From positions 1,075,001 to 1,139,000 of the forward strand of contig NC_015275.1 in NCBI RefSeq assembly GCF_000178835.2: DNA of 64,000 nucleotides, given 5' to 3'. This stretch comes from Cellulosilyticum lentocellum DSM 5427. Its GTDB lineage: Bacteria > Bacillota > Clostridia > Lachnospirales > Cellulosilyticaceae. Every line of letters starts with the position of its first letter. The stretch's first letter is position 1. This document shows positions 51,356 through 60,667 of this stretch, piece after piece. Under the pieces are notes generated by a model, which saw only the letters and a program-made list of their open reading frames with translations, searched no databases and had not been told where the DNA came from. A program made the position numbers and the translations under genes.

Positions 51356-53389
51356 TTGATTAATAAAATGTTTGATTTTCCTTATATTGAAGGATATTTA
51401 TATAAAGCTAGCACACCTAATACCGTAGGCACAAGAATATTAAATGGAACTGAATTCACTTTAGCAAGCACGGATGTCGTATTATTGAAATTTGACATGT
51501 CAGCTATGAATAGTTCTCCCAGTGTTGCACTTAGTAGGTTTATGCTGTCCTCTATTAATGAAGAACAATCTAGATTTGGAGAGGTGGGATATCTAGGTTC
51601 TGCATTTAACGCAAATACAACTTACAATACTATTCCTAGCAAGACAAAAATATATAGTTTAAACAATGTATTATACGATTACGGAAAAGTATATTGGTTG
51701 ACAAATGATGGCTTTAAAAACGCTCAATATGGGGTTTATTTGACAGGAGTTACTGGAACGTTTAGAAACTTTGGACTCCATTTAAGGTGGTATGAATATT
51801 CTATCACTCCAGTAGTAACAGGTGCCAACATAGAAAGTGATAATTTTACTATTACTTTTAATGCGCCACTAGCAGATAATTACACCGTAACAGCTATACA
51901 AAACAATGCTGCAATTGGCGCTAAGACAGGCACAAAAACATATAATGACGCGGCAGATACAGAGGTAACTATTGCTAATAGTGAACTATCCTATAATAGC
52001 TTGTTGCCCATTACGTTTAAAGTAGAAGCTGGATACCATAAGGATACTTCTGAACCCCAACAAGATGGCAAAGCTTATTATTATGTTGGAGAAACACAAC
52101 AAGTCATTACTTACAATAGCCCAAGTATTATCAGCCTGGAACCTGACAATGTAAACCAAAACGCAGATAATAATATTACTGTATCTTGGGTTGCTGCTAA
52201 CCAAGAAACTTATGTGTTAACTATAGATACATTAACTTATAGCGGAACCACTCAACATAGCCTGGTTGTACCAGCTAAAACGCTAAGAAGTGGAACCAAA
52301 ACAATGACTTTAAAAATAACTAAGACTTTATTTGGGCAACTGTTGACGGCTACTAAAACTGTTACATTTTTAGCATACGCTACCCCTAATACGCCACAGC
52401 TAGAAGATATAAGCATTTATAATAGCGCTACTCCTACGTTTAACTGGATTTGCGTTGATGCTTATACAAGCTATCACTTTAAAATTAGTAATAGTGAGGG
52501 AATAGAGGTATTAAATACCAACGAAGTGGTAAGCAGCGATACATCTTACACATCTACTTATGCACTTGCCAATAATAGCACGTATACAATAGCAGTACGT
52601 GTTAAAAATCAATTTGGACTATGGTCTGCATGGAATACTAAAGAGATTACTACAGCGTTTGTGGTGCCTAACAAGCCTAATGTTAATGTTTATGCTACAA
52701 ACAAAAACAGCATAGTTATTAACTTTAACATTACCTATAATGCAGAGTTTGAAAAAGCCGAAATTTGGCGAAAGTCTCCTAGAAGTGAATGGATTAGAAT
52801 AGCTTATAATCTCGATAATAATTTTACTTATGAAGATGAATTCTTGGGAAGTGGAACACATTACTATAAAGTACGTGCTATAGGGACAACTGGGGGAATC
52901 ATAGAAAGTGATGTGGTTAATGCAAGTATTAGTATAAGCAATTTTAACTTTGCTAATTGCGACGACCTAACACAATCTATAGAATTTATAGGTGATCCTA
53001 GTGTGAGAGTACAAGAAATTAGGCAAATAGTTACTACCATTTATGCCGGATGCGCAGCTCCTAAACCAGAAATAGGAGAAGTTAAATATAAGATTGCAAC
53101 GTGTAGCTTTACTGTAGAGTCTAGCGAATATGATGCTTTTATGGACATATTTGATAGCAGCGAAGTAATACTTTATCGAGACTGTAGAGGGGAAAAGATT
53201 TATGGAAAAGTTACATCCAATGTTACAAAAACACCGATTACTAACAGCTTGTACAGTATGGGGTTTACCTTTACAGAAGTAAGCTTTATTGAGAAAGATA
53301 TGTATAAAGGTGATGGCAATGTCGCTGTCGTGTTCTTTGATGGAGCATATCAATTTGACGGAGCCGTAACATTTAACGGAGAGGGGTGA
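51356..53389 (+). CDS. Tail tip/adhesin protein with fibronectin-III-like repeats
   Basis: 677 residues. After an N-terminal part with no clear motif (about 1-155) come several beta-sandwich repeats of Fn3 type (ISLEPDNVNQNADNNITVSWVAANQETYVLTI, then LEDISIYNSATPTFNW and VPNKPNVNVYATNKNSIVINF). The C-terminal 140 residues resemble a distal-tail (Dit-like) region. It could attach the tail tip to surface sugars of the host. TTG start behind GGGGTGAGG. Confidence 0.7.
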   Translation: MINKMFDFPYIEGYLYKASTPNTVGTRILNGTEFTLASTDVVLLKFDMSAMNSSPSVALSRFMLSSINEEQSRFGEVGYLGSAFNANTTYNTIPSKTKIYSLNNVLYDYGKVYWLTNDGFKNAQYGVYLTGVTGTFRNFGLHLRWYEYSITPVVTGANIESDNFTITFNAPLADNYTVTAIQNNAAIGAKTGTKTYNDAADTEVTIANSELSYNSLLPITFKVEAGYHKDTSEPQQDGKAYYYVGETQQVITYNSPSIISLEPDNVNQNADNNITVSWVAANQETYVLTIDTLTYSGTTQHSLVVPAKTLRSGTKTMTLKITKTLFGQLLTATKTVTFLAYATPNTPQLEDISIYNSATPTFNWICVDAYTSYHFKISNSEGIEVLNTNEVVSSDTSYTSTYALANNSTYTIAVRVKNQFGLWSAWNTKEITTAFVVPNKPNVNVYATNKNSIVINFNITYNAEFEKAEIWRKSPRSEWIRIAYNLDNNFTYEDEFLGSGTHYYKVRAIGTTGGIIESDVVNASISISNFNFANCDDLTQSIEFIGDPSVRVQEIRQIVTTIYAGCAAPKPEIGEVKYKIATCSFTVESSEYDAFMDIFDSSEVILYRDCRGEKIYGKVTSNVTKTPITNSLYSMGFTFTEVSFIEKDMYKGDGNVAVVFFDGAYQFDGAVTFNGEG

Positions 53390-53394
53390 GTAAG

Positions 53395-54423
53395 ATGTCT
53401 ACAAGGTATTTAAGCTTCCAGTATGAGCTACTTGACAACACTAATACATTTAAAAAGAAGCTTTATAATGTAGAGTCTTGCTCTATTTCCTACAAATTTC
53501 TAAGCCAACTAAAATCTAGTGCTACTATTGTTATGGATGATGATAGTAGCATTGATTATTTAAAGGATAGAATTAAGGTTTACATGACTTTAAATAAAGT
53601 CAGGGTAGCGCTAGGGGTGTTTATGCTGTGTTCTCCTAGCAGAAATATTACAGGAACCAAAAAGACTAGAAATATTACAGCCTACAGCTTATTGCAGATA
53701 CTGCTTGATGACAAGGTTACTACTAGGTACACGGCAGTTGTAGGAACTAATGTTGTGAATGAGGTTAAGAGATTAATAGGCAACAATAATAGTTATAATA
53801 TTCCCGACTCTACAAAGACCCTTAACAGCGAATTTAACTACGAAATAGGCACTTCTAAGATTGAGATTATTAATGACTTACTAGCCAGTATAAATTACAC
53901 AAGTCTTTGGGTCGATAAGGATGGAGTATTTAAAGCCGAACCTTACGTACTACCAACAGACAAAGAACATGTAAAAACGTATGAGGATAATGAAGCTAGT
54001 ATAATTTTACCGGACATGGTGGATGAGCCAGATTTATTTTATGTGCCTAATGTATTTGTACGCTATACTAATAACTTAGATGTGGCTACTCCATTAAGCT
54101 TTACTTACACCAATAACAACGCTGACAGTCCAACATCTACGGTTAATCGTGGACGTAATATAGTTGATGCACAGAGTGTAGAAGCTACTGACTTAGTTAC
54201 TTTACAAGCAATAACTAAAAAAGCCGCTTATGAGTATAACAGCAAGTTTAGTCATCTAAGTTTTGAAACAGCAATAGACCCCGATGTTATGGATTTATAT
54301 ATGCCAAACATATGGATTAAGGTTGGTGATATAAACGCTAAATATACAATAACAGCCATTACGTTTAAATGTGCTGTAGGCCAGCAATCAAAAGTAGAAA
54401 GTAGAAAGGTGGTGGCTATATAG
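53395..54423 (+). CDS. Tail hub / baseplate protein (Tal- or gp27-like)
   Basis: 342 residues from ATG 53395 (AGAGGGGTGAG upstream; GTG 53386 also in frame). It has the gp27-like hub pattern: FKKKLYNVESCSISYKFLSQLKSSATIVM, then VRVALGVFMLCSPSRN and ITAITFKCAVGQQSKVESRKV at the end. No peptidase domain is visible. It closes the tail tube and seats the spike. Confidence 0.72.
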   Translation: MSTRYLSFQYELLDNTNTFKKKLYNVESCSISYKFLSQLKSSATIVMDDDSSIDYLKDRIKVYMTLNKVRVALGVFMLCSPSRNITGTKKTRNITAYSLLQILLDDKVTTRYTAVVGTNVVNEVKRLIGNNNSYNIPDSTKTLNSEFNYEIGTSKIEIINDLLASINYTSLWVDKDGVFKAEPYVLPTDKEHVKTYEDNEASIILPDMVDEPDLFYVPNVFVRYTNNLDVATPLSFTYTNNNADSPTSTVNRGRNIVDAQSVEATDLVTLQAITKKAAYEYNSKFSHLSFETAIDPDVMDLYMPNIWIKVGDINAKYTITAITFKCAVGQQSKVESRKVVAI

Positions 54424-54653
54424 TGAAAGATAGTTTTAGTATTTTAAATGCAGAAATTGAAAGGCTGAAGAAGCAACAGCCTACATTAAAATGTGGAACT
54501 GTCACAAGCACTTCGCCATTTCAGGTGCAATTTGATGGAGAAGATTCTAGTAATACTTATAAAAAACCTAAAGCGTACACACCTACCTTAAATGACAGGG
54601 TGTGTTTTTTAGTGCAAGGTAATAATTATATTTGTTTAGGGGGGTATGAATAA
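54423..54653 (+). CDS. Small OB-fold spike-like tail protein
   Basis: 76 residues. A short coiled coil (ILNAEIERLKKQQ) then an OB-type strand set (GTVTSTSPFQVQFDGEDSS, LNDRVCFLVQGNNYICLG) as in spike-tip or DUF2577-like proteins. GTG start coupled to the hub gene. Confidence 0.65.
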   Translation: MKDSFSILNAEIERLKKQQPTLKCGTVTSTSPFQVQFDGEDSSNTYKKPKAYTPTLNDRVCFLVQGNNYICLGGYE

Positions 54654-55105
54654 TGAATGCTTTAACTAGATTTGAAAGCACTACACCAGTAAGATATGAC
54701 GTAATGAATGATATGTGTACGGAGGTAGAAGCTAGAGACACGAATTTACAAGAACAAATCAATGTTTTAAACACTATAGAAGAAGTAGATATGCTAAATG
54801 GATGGCAACACAACGATGGAACAACTAAATGCAAAATTTCTAGGGTCGGAAATACGGTAACGATTACCGACTTTTTTGTGACTGGCGTAAAAACAGACCC
54901 TACTACAATAATGGTTTTACCTGTCGGATGTAAACCAATTATAGCATTTGATATAGGAATGGAGTCTTATACTTCTACTCCATTTTCTCCTAACACAATG
55001 TTTTTTAGTTTTGCACCTAACGGGGTAGTATCTGTAAGAGGAACACCTAGTGACACATATGTAAGATTTATTTGTACTTTTGTGTGTAATTGGGAGGGGT
55101 GGTAA
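54653..55105 (+). CDS. Putative tail fibre / receptor-binding protein
   Basis: 150 residues: a coiled coil (EVEARDTNLQEQINVL) then a beta-rich C-terminal domain (VTITDFFVTGVKTDPTTIMVLP, ending RFICTFVCNWEGW). Size and place between tail tip and lysis genes fit a host-binding protein. No known family is recognised. Confidence 0.55.
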   Translation: MNALTRFESTTPVRYDVMNDMCTEVEARDTNLQEQINVLNTIEEVDMLNGWQHNDGTTKCKISRVGNTVTITDFFVTGVKTDPTTIMVLPVGCKPIIAFDIGMESYTSTPFSPNTMFFSFAPNGVVSVRGTPSDTYVRFICTFVCNWEGW

Positions 55106-55107
55106 TA

Positions 55108-55365
55108 TTGGAATATTTAAGAAATAAACATGGGATATTCACAAACAATGAGACAACAGGACAAACAGCCGAGGAGGTTTATGCACAATATCTAAATGAT
55201 TATTTTGACTTAATAGATGGAGAATATGTGCCAAAACAAATTGATATTTGTCCAGAGCCTACGACAGAAGAAAAACTTAATGAATTAATAGCGGAATATA
55301 ATGAATTAAAATCAAGAATGACAAATACTGAAGAAGTCATCATGGGAATCATGATGGAAATATAG
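55108..55365 (+). CDS. Small tail-associated protein
   Basis: 85 residues from TTG 55108 (GGAGGGGTGG upstream). Contains a helical C-terminus (TTEEKLNELIAEYNELKSRM). It could be an assembly factor for the fibre. Confidence 0.55.
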   Translation: MEYLRNKHGIFTNNETTGQTAEEVYAQYLNDYFDLIDGEYVPKQIDICPEPTTEEKLNELIAEYNELKSRMTNTEEVIMGIMMEI

Positions 55366-55378
55366 AGGAGGAAATATT

Positions 55379-55516
55379 ATGTATTACAATTTTATTTTAA
55401 GTATGTGGGTAATGGGTAGATGTACAGAGGATTTTGTAAGGGGGCAGCAAGAAAAAGGAAGAATTACAGAAATTGAAATGAACGTAATTTTAGCAACACC
55501 ACAAATACAACAATAA
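55379..55516 (+). CDS. XkdX-like small phage protein
   Basis: 45 residues: MYYNFILSMWVMGRCTEDFVRGQQEKGRITEIEMNVIL in shortened view (YYNFILSMWVMGRCTEDF, then GRITEIEMN). This is the compact pattern of XkdX-family proteins that lie between tail and lysis genes. AGGAGG upstream. Confidence 0.65.
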   Translation: MYYNFILSMWVMGRCTEDFVRGQQEKGRITEIEMNVILATPQIQQ

Positions 55517-55590
55517 TTTAATCTAAGGCATAGAGAAGCACATAGTGATATGTGTTATTTTTATGCCTTAATTTCAGAAAGGGGAACGTG

Positions 55591-55824
55591 ATGCAAAATG
55601 CTTATTGGATTATTAGCTTAGGAATAGCTATGCTAGGTTTTGTTTTTGGCCAAATGCAAGGGCAAAGAAAGCGAGGTTATGAAGATGGAGTCATCAAAGC
55701 TTCGTTAGATACTCTTACTAATAAGGTTAACGAATTATCTACTAAAATAGATGATATTAATATAGGAGAATTACGACAGCGTGTAAAAGCATTAGAGAAG
55801 TCGGTTTTTAAGGAGCGTGAGTAA
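55591..55824 (+). CDS. Small membrane protein with coiled coil (lysis region)
   Basis: 77 residues. N-terminal hydrophobic helix (YWIISLGIAMLGFVFGQ) then a coiled coil (LTNKVNELSTKIDDINIGELRQRVKALEK). It resembles XhlA-type hemolysins in parts but has the opposite order. ATG at 55591 behind AAGGGGAAC. Confidence 0.65.
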   Translation: MQNAYWIISLGIAMLGFVFGQMQGQRKRGYEDGVIKASLDTLTNKVNELSTKIDDINIGELRQRVKALEKSVFKERE

Positions 55825-56100
55825 ATGGCGCTAAAATGGGTAAGCAAACCGAAGAAGAAAAAGAAAATCGAATACAGCAAACGTATCGTGGCTATAGTGC
55901 TTAGTTTTTGTATTATAGTCACTTTGTTTAGTATGGGAGCTATGATTTATCTACGTGACTTATCAGCATTATCTACTCTAATTATGAGCGTATTTGGTGA
56001 GACAGGGGTAGTCATAGCCTTTTACTTAGATAAGGCCAAGAAAGAGAATATTAGCAAAGGGGCGAAGAAAGATGAAAGTGAATTGGAAACAGAAACTTAG
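55825..56100 (+). CDS. Two-helix membrane protein (lysis region)
   Basis: 91 residues: a Lys-rich start (KPKKKKKIEYSKR), two membrane helices (IVAIVLSFCIIVTLFSMGAMIY and LSTLIMSVFGETGVVIAFYL in short), acidic tail. It may assist the holin or be an antiholin. It abuts the gene before it. Confidence 0.6.
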   Translation: MALKWVSKPKKKKKIEYSKRIVAIVLSFCIIVTLFSMGAMIYLRDLSALSTLIMSVFGETGVVIAFYLDKAKKENISKGAKKDESELETET

Positions 56101-56311
56101 TAGTAGGAAGTTTTGGATAGCCTTAGTGGGATTTATTACATCTATTCTAGTGGCTTTTAATGTACCTACGCTCACTGTAGAGCAAGTTACAACTATTGTT
56201 ATGGGTGGTGGAACATTAATCGCTTACATCCTGTCTGAAGGATTTATAGACGCTAAGCGAGTAGAGGAGGGCAATAAGGATGGAGATACAACAAAAACTA
56301 CTAACAGTTAA
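56072..56311 (+). CDS. Holin (phi-LC3/Bhl type)
   Basis: 79 residues: MKVNWKQKLSSRKFW, then two membrane helices (IALVGFITSILVAFNV and TTIVMGGGTLIAYIL), and a charged tail. This is the usual holin opening in Gram-positive phages. It permeabilises the membrane to release the endolysin. It overlaps both neighbours. Confidence 0.82.
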   Translation: MKVNWKQKLSSRKFWIALVGFITSILVAFNVPTLTVEQVTTIVMGGGTLIAYILSEGFIDAKRVEEGNKDGDTTKTTNS

Positions 56312-57014
56312 TCAATACAGTAGACCAGGTACTAAATTAAAGCAGGTTAAAAACATAGTAGTACATTGGGTAGGTAATGCAAATTCTACAGCAATAGCAA
56401 ATAGGAATTATTTCGAGAGCCTAAAAGAGAGAAAGTCTTTTGCTAGTTCACACTACATCATAGGACTTCAAGGAGAAATCATCCAGTGTGTGCCAGAAAG
56501 CGAAATTGCTTATCATGCTAACAATGCTAATAGCTATTCTATAGGTATAGAGGTATGCCATCCTGATTGGCAAGGTAAGTTCTCAGAAATAACCTACAAG
56601 AGCCTTATTAACTTACTAGCAGACTTATGCAAGCGCTACAGTTTAGAGCCTACCACAGCGATTATAAGGCACTATGATGTAACTAAGAAGCTATGTCCTA
56701 AGTATTATGTAGAGCATAGTGGAGCATGGTTACAGTTAAAACAAGATGTAAAAGTTAATATGGGTACAGAAGATACAGAATTAAAGAAAGCTGCCGAGAT
56801 ATTATACAAGCGAAACATTATATCAGTTCTTAGTGCATGGGATGATGTGACTAAATTTAAACTAGAATACGTTCCAGGTCTATTAAAGAACATGGGTGGC
56901 ATAGATAGGTTGGTTAAGGATAAGATAATCTCAGATAAGCTCCTGTGGGAGTATAAGCAGTACAATGCTAATCATGTAAGAGATTTAATTATAAAGTATA
57001 GTAAACTAGGGTAG
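56280..57014 (+). CDS. Endolysin: N-acetylmuramoyl-L-alanine amidase
   Basis: 244 residues. The amidase-2/PGRP domain has zinc ligands in NIVVHWVGN (H29) and IIRHYDVTKKLCPK (His and Cys). ASSHYIIGLQGEIIQ and AYHANNANSYSIGIE are the usual active-site strands. The C-terminal 80 residues (AAEILYKRNIISVLSAWDDVTKF) are a cell-wall-binding module like those in clostridial amidases. ATG inside the holin end. Confidence 0.92.
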   Translation: MEIQQKLLTVNQYSRPGTKLKQVKNIVVHWVGNANSTAIANRNYFESLKERKSFASSHYIIGLQGEIIQCVPESEIAYHANNANSYSIGIEVCHPDWQGKFSEITYKSLINLLADLCKRYSLEPTTAIIRHYDVTKKLCPKYYVEHSGAWLQLKQDVKVNMGTEDTELKKAAEILYKRNIISVLSAWDDVTKFKLEYVPGLLKNMGGIDRLVKDKIISDKLLWEYKQYNANHVRDLIIKYSKLG

Positions 57015-57040
57015 GGCCAAAAGCCGTACCCTTCTTTTTT
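57009..57040 (+). terminator. Terminator of the late operon
   Basis: GGGTAgGGC pairs with GCCgTACCC across CAAAA, then TTCTTTTTTT. The stem starts inside the endolysin stop region. Confidence 0.82.
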
Positions 57041-57134
57041 TATGCTAAAACGTAGATTTGTTGTTAAAGTTAATTAATATAAAAGTACATAACTATAAAT
57101 TATACAAAAAAATTCTAAATAATATAAAAAAACA

Positions 57135-57222
57135 TTGAAAAAACATAAAAAATAATGTAGTATCTAATCATCAGAAGCGCACTCAAAGGGGAGCTAGAAT
57201 TAGCATACTTTTGAGTGTTTTC
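57135..57222 (+). promoter_or_regulatory. Promoter and hairpin leader of the YwgA-HD cargo pair
   Basis: TTGAAA (57135-57140), 17 bp, TAGTAT (57158-57163). The leader contains CACTCAAA (57180-57187) that pairs with TTTGAGTG (57210-57217), followed by TTTT, a possible attenuator before the first gene. Confidence 0.5.
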
Positions 57223-57264
57223 TATTGGCCCTTGTTTTTAATATAAATTTAAGGAGTGATTGAT

Positions 57265-57771
57265 ATGTGTATCTTAAAAAATAAAAAAACTGAAAAAAAG
57301 TTATACTGTCTACTAACACAACTAGGTTATAATTTCTCTGAGTTCAAAAGTAGTAAGAAATATAGAATAATATTCCAAAAATTAGTTTATGCTATGCAAC
57401 GAAATGGTTTTAATTTTGGATATAGCTATAACCTATATATAAACGGACCTTATTGTCCAGAGCTGGCATCAAAGGGGTATGACATGGTGGCCCACCTTGA
57501 CGAATTTGAAACAGATCCAACTCCATTTGTATTGAGTGTTAGTGGTGAAGCAAAACTTGAGAAAGTAAAACAATATCTAGATAATAACTATGATGACAGT
57601 GATTGGCTAGAAACTATTGCAACTTTAGATTTCCTAAAAAACGAGTTTTTTGATACGGATACGAGTAAAGAAGTGATATTCGCTAAATTTGCTACAATAA
57701 AACCTCATTTATATCAAGGTCATGAAATGACTTTAAGTAGAGCATGGGAATTAGTTGAAGGAGTTCAATAG
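57265..57771 (+). CDS. YwgA-like protein (cargo, first of a pair)
   Basis: 168 residues. RIIFQKLVYAMQRNGFNFGYSY, then NLYINGPYCPELASKGYDM, follows the YwgA pattern (F/LQKLVY...GYxFxxYxYGPYSxEL) also seen in the Panacea/SocA-like domain group, known from toxin-antitoxin loci. The ATG at 57265 follows AAGGAG. The stop is immediately followed by the HD gene, as in Bacillus where ywgA lies beside the HD gene ywfO. It may regulate or partner the HD enzyme. Confidence 0.65.
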   Translation: MCILKNKKTEKKLYCLLTQLGYNFSEFKSSKKYRIIFQKLVYAMQRNGFNFGYSYNLYINGPYCPELASKGYDMVAHLDEFETDPTPFVLSVSGEAKLEKVKQYLDNNYDDSDWLETIATLDFLKNEFFDTDTSKEVIFAKFATIKPHLYQGHEMTLSRAWELVEGVQ

Positions 57772-59340
57772 ATGCCAATAGCTGCAGATGAAACAAGAGA
57801 GATTCAATATAATGAGATACGTATTTTTGATAATGTACATGGTTTTGTAAGAATTACTAAAGCTGAAGAATCTATAATTAACTCTACTTATTTTCAAAGG
57901 TTAAGAGATTTAAAGCAATTAGGTTTAGGATATTATATGTTTCCTGGTGCTGTTCATACTAGATTTGCACATTCTATAGGGGTATTAGCTGTAATGGATA
58001 GAATAGTAAGTAAGCTAAGAGAACAATCTAGAGAACATATAAGTAATAATGATATTCTAAGATTAAGAATGGCCGCTTTATTACATGATATAGGGCACTA
58101 CCCTTTATCACATACTTTAGAAGCAGTCTACAAGAAGTATCATAAGCCCCTTATAATGAACTTAGATGGTGGAGATGAAGCTGATGGGCAGAATATCAAC
58201 GTAGAGGATAGGTATAAAAACGGAACTAAAAATGCTAGTGGACATCATGAAGAACTTGGAGCTTATATTGTTAAAAATACAGATTTTGAAGGTGGTATTA
58301 CGCATATCTTAAGACAATATGAGTTTGATGATGAAGATATAGATATTATTGCTAAAACAATAGTAGGTAAAAGTAGTATTCACTGGTATAATCAGGTACT
58401 TCATTCAGATTTAGATGCTGATAGACTCGATTACTTAATGAGAGATTCTGTAAATACAGGGGTAGAATTCGGTGGTTTCGATTTTGACTATATAATAAAT
58501 AATTGTAGGCTAATAGAGAAGGTAGTATCAACACCAACAGGGACAGAAATCCATAAGAAATTCTGTATTAAAGAAAGTGCATGCTTTACGGTAGAACATT
58601 TTCTCATGACAAGATATTATTGGTATGCAAAAATAATATATGAAAAGCAGTTGGTACTCTTTGAAAAGATGGCAGAAGCTTTATATGCTTGGTTATTGGA
58701 GAATGATCAGGTATTCAATTATGCTGAAATCTTAGAGGAAGTAGATAGCCCTCAAAAGTTCATTTTCTTTAATGATACTTATTTTTGGGAAAAACTAAAA
58801 TGGGTTATTAATAAGGTAGAAGCGGAAATATTACCTAACCATGAACAGTTTAAAGAGCTAGCTATAATGATACTTGAAAGAAAAGGATTTAATAAAATAT
58901 CTAGTAGTACAGAGAGAGAATTAAAAATAGTACGGGATACAGAAGAAATTCAGAATGAGCAAATGCAAGGTATACTAATCCAAACTTCAGCTACAGTAGA
59001 ACAAGTAGCAGCGCTTGAAGAAAGCCAAGATGAGATAGATAATGAAGAAGCTGTTGTGGTTGAGGAAGGAGTAAATGAAAATCAGATGGATGATGGTAAT
59101 ATAAGATTAGTTAATAAAATAGATGTTTGTAAAACACAACAAGAAATAATATATAGAAAAACTGTTGATGATCCAATTCAAATCCTATTAAAAAACGGGG
59201 AAACTCTAAATATTATTGATAGAGGATATACAATTCTAAAAGAATTAAGTAATTATCGTTTAAGAATAGAACGAACTTATGAGTGTATACATAATGAAAT
59301 CAATATGCTCAAAGTGGCAGAGTATATGAATTATTTGTAA
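57772..59340 (+). CDS. SAMHD1/dGTPase-like HD phosphohydrolase (cargo, second of a pair)
   Basis: 522 residues. The COG1078-type HD domain has HTRFAHSIGV (H62 to H67), ALLHDIGHYPLSH (H105-D106) and LDADRLDYLMRD (last Asp). FDNVHGFVRITKAEESIINSTYFQRLRDLKQLG is the usual opening. This family hydrolyses dNTPs and includes host YwfO. After about residue 320 there is a long helical and acidic region (VEQVAALEESQDEIDNEEAV, then LKNGETLNIIDRGY). Depleting dNTPs is a known way to block phage replication, so this could exclude other phages. Confidence 0.78.
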   Translation: MPIAADETREIQYNEIRIFDNVHGFVRITKAEESIINSTYFQRLRDLKQLGLGYYMFPGAVHTRFAHSIGVLAVMDRIVSKLREQSREHISNNDILRLRMAALLHDIGHYPLSHTLEAVYKKYHKPLIMNLDGGDEADGQNINVEDRYKNGTKNASGHHEELGAYIVKNTDFEGGITHILRQYEFDDEDIDIIAKTIVGKSSIHWYNQVLHSDLDADRLDYLMRDSVNTGVEFGGFDFDYIINNCRLIEKVVSTPTGTEIHKKFCIKESACFTVEHFLMTRYYWYAKIIYEKQLVLFEKMAEALYAWLLENDQVFNYAEILEEVDSPQKFIFFNDTYFWEKLKWVINKVEAEILPNHEQFKELAIMILERKGFNKISSSTERELKIVRDTEEIQNEQMQGILIQTSATVEQVAALEESQDEIDNEEAVVVEEGVNENQMDDGNIRLVNKIDVCKTQQEIIYRKTVDDPIQILLKNGETLNIIDRGYTILKELSNYRLRIERTYECIHNEINMLKVAEYMNYL

Positions 59341-59362
59341 TAATAAAAGAATAGTTTTAGAT

Positions 59363-59395
59363 AGGACTGGGTGTAAATGCCTGGTCTTATTTTTT
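59363..59395 (+). terminator. Terminator of the YwgA-HD pair
   Basis: AGGACTGGG pairs with CCTGGTCTT (G-U pairs) across TGTAAATG, then ATTTTTT. Confidence 0.8.
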
Positions 59396-59548
59396 GTATC
59401 GCACAAAACTACAAAATACAACAAGCCTAAAGTGATATACTATGTAAATATTTTAGCCAATAGGAAGAGATATTTCATTGAATTATAAACTAGAATTTGT
59501 AGGTATGAATCAGAACTTTTTATATTTAAAGTTAGGAGAAGATGAATT

Positions 59549-59965
59549 ATGAGTATTGGAATAGGCATTTATGCAAAAAACAGTAAAGAAGCTGTTGAGC
59601 TATATTGTAATGTATTTGGACTTGAACTAGGATATCATGTGCTAAATGAAGACGGAAATTACTTTCATTCAGAATTGTTGAAGGATGGTGCGCCTTTTCT
59701 GGCCGTTGCAGAAGCAAATGATGCGAACCTTCCCAATGGCATGGACTTGTCGTATGATAATCCTGTTGAGATGGGTTATACCGTTAAGTCAAAAGATGAG
59801 TTTTATCGCATTTTTTCAATCTTGAAAGAGGAAGGTAAAGTTATAACTGATGTATGCGAATTTCCGTGGAGTCCTTTAGCAACTGTTGTAATGGATAAAT
59901 ATGGTGTAAGATGGTATATTACTTTGCCACAACATCGTCCAGCGGAGGAAGAGAGTTTGTTATAA
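59549..59965 (+). CDS. VOC-superfamily (PhnB/glyoxalase-like) protein
   Basis: 138 residues with the paired beta-alpha-beta-beta-beta units: GIYAKNSKEAVELYCNVFGLELGYHVL, then VEMGYTVKSKDEFYRIFSILKEEG and FPWSPLATVVMDKYGVRWYI. The metal-ligand pattern of glyoxalase I is not clear, as in PhnB-like proteins. It is independent cargo in the right end of the prophage, likely of host origin. Confidence 0.82.
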   Translation: MSIGIGIYAKNSKEAVELYCNVFGLELGYHVLNEDGNYFHSELLKDGAPFLAVAEANDANLPNGMDLSYDNPVEMGYTVKSKDEFYRIFSILKEEGKVITDVCEFPWSPLATVVMDKYGVRWYITLPQHRPAEEESLL

Positions 59966-60141
59966 GTATTGATAGTGGCAAATTCCAGTTTATCGTAATA
60001 AATAGTTATTTAGATTAGCAAACAAAAGATAGTTTTATATAGGGTTGAAATATAGCTAGTTATTATTATTTATATTTACAAAAAATTAAGTCTTTGATAT
60101 AATTCAATAAAACATATGTTCGATTAATGGAGGCGGTACTA

Positions 60142-60363
60142 TTGGATATTAAGGAATTTATCAAAGAACGTAATGAGGCTTTCTTTTCACTCGATAAGGA
60201 CAAGATAATAGCATATTGTAAAAAACATAATGCCGAAATACCAGAAGATGAGGTTGTGTTTTGGGCAGGTGTTCGTTATGCTATATTAGGAATTGCAAGT
60301 TCAACTAATGATCAGAGGGAGGAAGCTAGACATTGGTTGATTAGCAATGGTTTTAATCCATAA
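60142..60363 (+). CDS. Small hypothetical protein
   Basis: 73 residues: FIKERNEAFFSLDKDKIIAYCKKHN, then DEVVFWAGVRYAILGI. The TTG at 60142 is preferred over an ATG at 60127 because GGAGGCGG lies between them. No family assigned, although the pattern is seen in small Firmicute proteins. Confidence 0.6.
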   Translation: MDIKEFIKERNEAFFSLDKDKIIAYCKKHNAEIPEDEVVFWAGVRYAILGIASSTNDQREEARHWLISNGFNP

Positions 60364-60394
60364 AAATATCGTTTGTTTAAAAGGTAAATTATAA

Positions 60395-60433
60395 GGCTAC
60401 ACTCTAAAATAAAAAAGGGTGTGGTCTTTTTTA
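60395..60433 (+). terminator. Terminator after the 73-residue protein
   Basis: GGCTACACTC pairs with GGGTGTGGTC (G-U pairs) across 12 nt, then TTTTTT. Confidence 0.75.
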
Positions 60434-60572
60434 TGCAAAAATATAATAAAAACCTTAAGCAATGGCAGATAGATATATTAGTAAAATGGTGTTTATTAAA
60501 GGAAAGATTGAATAACATAATCAAATAGTGTAGAATTATCTTAAAATTTATTTGATATTAGGGGGAGATTTT

Positions 60573-60644
60573 ATGATTATAGCTTTCTATGCTTTACTTT
60601 TAATATTATTCTCTATAACTTTATACGAGTATTGTTCAATGTAA
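60573..60644 (+). CDS. Tiny single-helix membrane peptide
   Basis: 23 residues, one membrane helix (AFYALLLILFSITLYEY). GGGGGAG before the ATG supports translation. The form is like a type I toxin or a small membrane modulator, but no antisense RNA can be seen. Confidence 0.45.
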   Translation: MIIAFYALLLILFSITLYEYCSM

Positions 60645-60667
60645 TATTATTTTATGGGGTGTGGAAA

